Origin: Actinomycetales bacterium
GTDB lineage: Bacteria > Actinomycetota > Actinomycetes > Actinomycetales > Actinomycetaceae
Length of the DNA stretch: 5,357 nucleotides
Assembly: GCA_012513625.1 (NCBI GenBank)
Contig: JAAZBW010000240.1
Location: 1 to 5,357 of the forward strand
Reading direction: 5' to 3'
Shown here: piece by piece, positions 4,828 through 5,357 of the stretch
Layout: every line of letters starts with the position of its first letter
How positions within the stretch are numbered: position 1 is the stretch's first letter
Notes under the pieces: model-generated
The model's database searches: none
Told to the model about the DNA's origin: nothing
What the model saw: the letters and a program-made list of their open reading frames with translations, nothing else
Translations under genes and position numbers: made by a program

Positions 4828-4918
4828 CTTCCGCCAGCGCCGCACCCTCCGCAGCCGTGTGGTCCTGCCGGACGGCGGAACCCACCTCTCGTCGCAACCG
4901 CATCCGCAGCAGCCGTGT
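4813..4918. repeat. Two direct copies of a 48-bp intergenic repeat with a 17-bp invariant core
   Basis: Copies at 4813-4860 and 4871-4918 (period 58 bp, no gaps) match at 38 of 48 positions by hand alignment. The first 17 bp, GACGGCGGAACCCACCT, and the last 10 bp, GCAGCCGTGT, are identical, while the middle has diverged. The repeat fills most of the gap between the VOC gene and the lipoprotein gene. Strong ends with a variable middle suggest selected sites, or a dispersed element, rather than a fresh duplication. Confidence 0.8.
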
Positions 4919-4923
4919 CGGCG

Positions 4924-4952
4924 TTGACGCCGGACCGGGCGGGTGACTTGAT
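4924..4952 (+). promoter_or_regulatory. Candidate promoter of the lipoprotein gene
   Basis: TTGACG (4924-4929) is a good -35 match. CTTGAT (4947-4952), 17 bp further, matches a -10 box at only 3 of 6 positions. It ends 6 nt before the ATG at 4959, the same geometry as the proposed leaderless tetR promoter. Confidence 0.35.
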
Positions 4953-4962
4953 GGAGGCATGA
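4951..4962 (+). other. Three-codon upstream reading frame overlapping the lipoprotein start
   Basis: ATG GAG GCA TGA ends with a TGA that overlaps the lipoprotein ATG (ATGA at 4959-4962). The same bases form GGAGG (4953-4957), which is only 1 nt from the ATG and so too close for a normal ribosome-binding site. It may allow stop-restart translation, or be chance if the mRNA is leaderless. Confidence 0.3.
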
Positions 4963-5357
4963 CCCGCACCCGCCACCCCGGCCGCCACCCCGGCCGCTAT
5001 CTGCCCGGTCGCCGTCTCGCCGCAGTCCTCGCACTCGCCCTGGCGGGTGCCGGGATCGCCGCGTGCGGCCCGAGCGAGCCGCCCCGTCCGGATCCGCAGG
5101 CGGCGGCCGAGGCGCTCGCCAGCCAGCTCACCAGCGGCGCCCTGGATCCGGGACTGTTCGCCAGTCCGAACGCCGCTGAGAATCTCGAGTCCCTCCTCGG
5201 TGACCTCGCTGAGGTGGAGCGGACCGTCGTGGCGGGTGAGGTGCTCGAGGAAGGCGAAGCCCCTACTGAGGCTGCAGCCGCAACCGCCACCGGGGCCGCA
5301 ACCAACGCGCCCCGCTCCACTCCCACGCCCGCCGGCGCTGCCCCCACCGCAGCCTCC
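4959..5357 (+). CDS. Secreted lipoprotein, N-terminal part; possibly a penicillin-binding protein with an NTF2-like domain (3' truncated by window)
   Basis: The frame is open for 133 codons to the window end without a stop. Residues 1-19 are strongly basic with an RHPG duplication, residues 20-32 form a hydrophobic core (LAAVLALALAGAG), and IAAC gives a lipobox with Cys36 as the predicted lipidated residue. It is therefore a type II signal peptide, anchoring the protein on the outer face of the membrane. After the anchor, PRPDPQAAAEALASQLTSGAL (about 42-62) and the following acidic helix-like part (about 72-98) resemble the N-terminal NTF2-like (MecA_N) segment of actinobacterial penicillin-binding lipoproteins, though this is from general resemblance and the transpeptidase part is not visible. 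Residues 99-133 are an Ala/Thr/Pro-rich low-complexity stretch. ATG 4959 is the only suitable start in frame before the hydrophobic core. Confidence 0.75.
   Translation, partial: MTRTRHPGRHPGRYLPGRRLAAVLALALAGAGIAACGPSEPPRPDPQAAAEALASQLTSGALDPGLFASPNAAENLESLLGDLAEVERTVVAGEVLEEGEAPTEAAAATATGAATNAPRSTPTPAGAAPTAAS
4970..4997 (+). repeat. 12-bp in-frame tandem duplication in the signal-peptide n-region
   Basis: CGCCACCCCGGC occurs back to back at 4971-4982 and 4983-4994, with partial extension on both sides. It encodes RHPG twice (residues 5-12), lengthening the basic n-region without changing frame. Confidence 0.7.

Noticed and set aside
3885..4988. 367-residue minus-strand open frame across the VOC gene
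   Set aside because: It is low-complexity Arg/Gly/Ala sequence antisense to the VOC gene, and it overlaps the better supported nuclease-like gene in another frame on the same strand.

Overview
The window is high-GC DNA (hand counts: about 75% in a sample of the flavoprotein gene and 70% in a sample near the VOC gene's end). The gene families, a likely leaderless start with a TANNNT-type -10 box, GC hairpins without U-tracts and a lipoprotein with a lipobox all fit an actinobacterium (Actinomycetota). I cannot name the genus from sequence alone.

Layout: (1) 1-341 (+) is the C-terminal half of a protein-L-isoaspartate O-methyltransferase, cut by the window edge. (2) 342-514 separates it from a convergent gene and holds a G-rich degenerate 14-bp repeat array. 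(3) 515-1102 (-) is a TetR-family regulator, divergent from (4) 1179-2837 (+), a 3-ketosteroid 1-dehydrogenase-like flavoprotein. A perfect 20-bp palindrome lies between them and is almost certainly the TetR operator, so the pair looks like a self-contained, ligand-controlled oxidation module. (5) 2838-3205 is non-coding: a strong hairpin after the flavoprotein gene, an exact 37-bp tandem duplication, then an abrupt fall in GC to about 53%. (6) 3206-4231 (-) is a two-domain protein, an AbiEi-like winged-helix region followed by a Vsr/DUF559-like nuclease domain, and it is also low in GC (52-57% in samples). Together 3011-4231 look like an acquired accessory islet. (7) 4329-4802 (+) is a small VOC (glyoxalase-fold) protein. 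(8) 4803-4958 carries two copies of a 48-bp repeat with an invariant 17-bp core. (9) 4959 to the window end (+) is the start of a secreted lipoprotein, possibly the N-terminal part of a penicillin-binding protein with an NTF2-like domain.

The TetR/flavoprotein pair is the only functional partnership the sequence supports well. The most interesting parts are the orphan AbiEi/nuclease fusion in its low-GC islet, the TetR operator, and the three distinct intergenic repeat arrays. I found no CRISPR array, transposase, tRNA, rRNA or complete novel multi-gene system. The AbiEi-like protein has no visible toxin partner.
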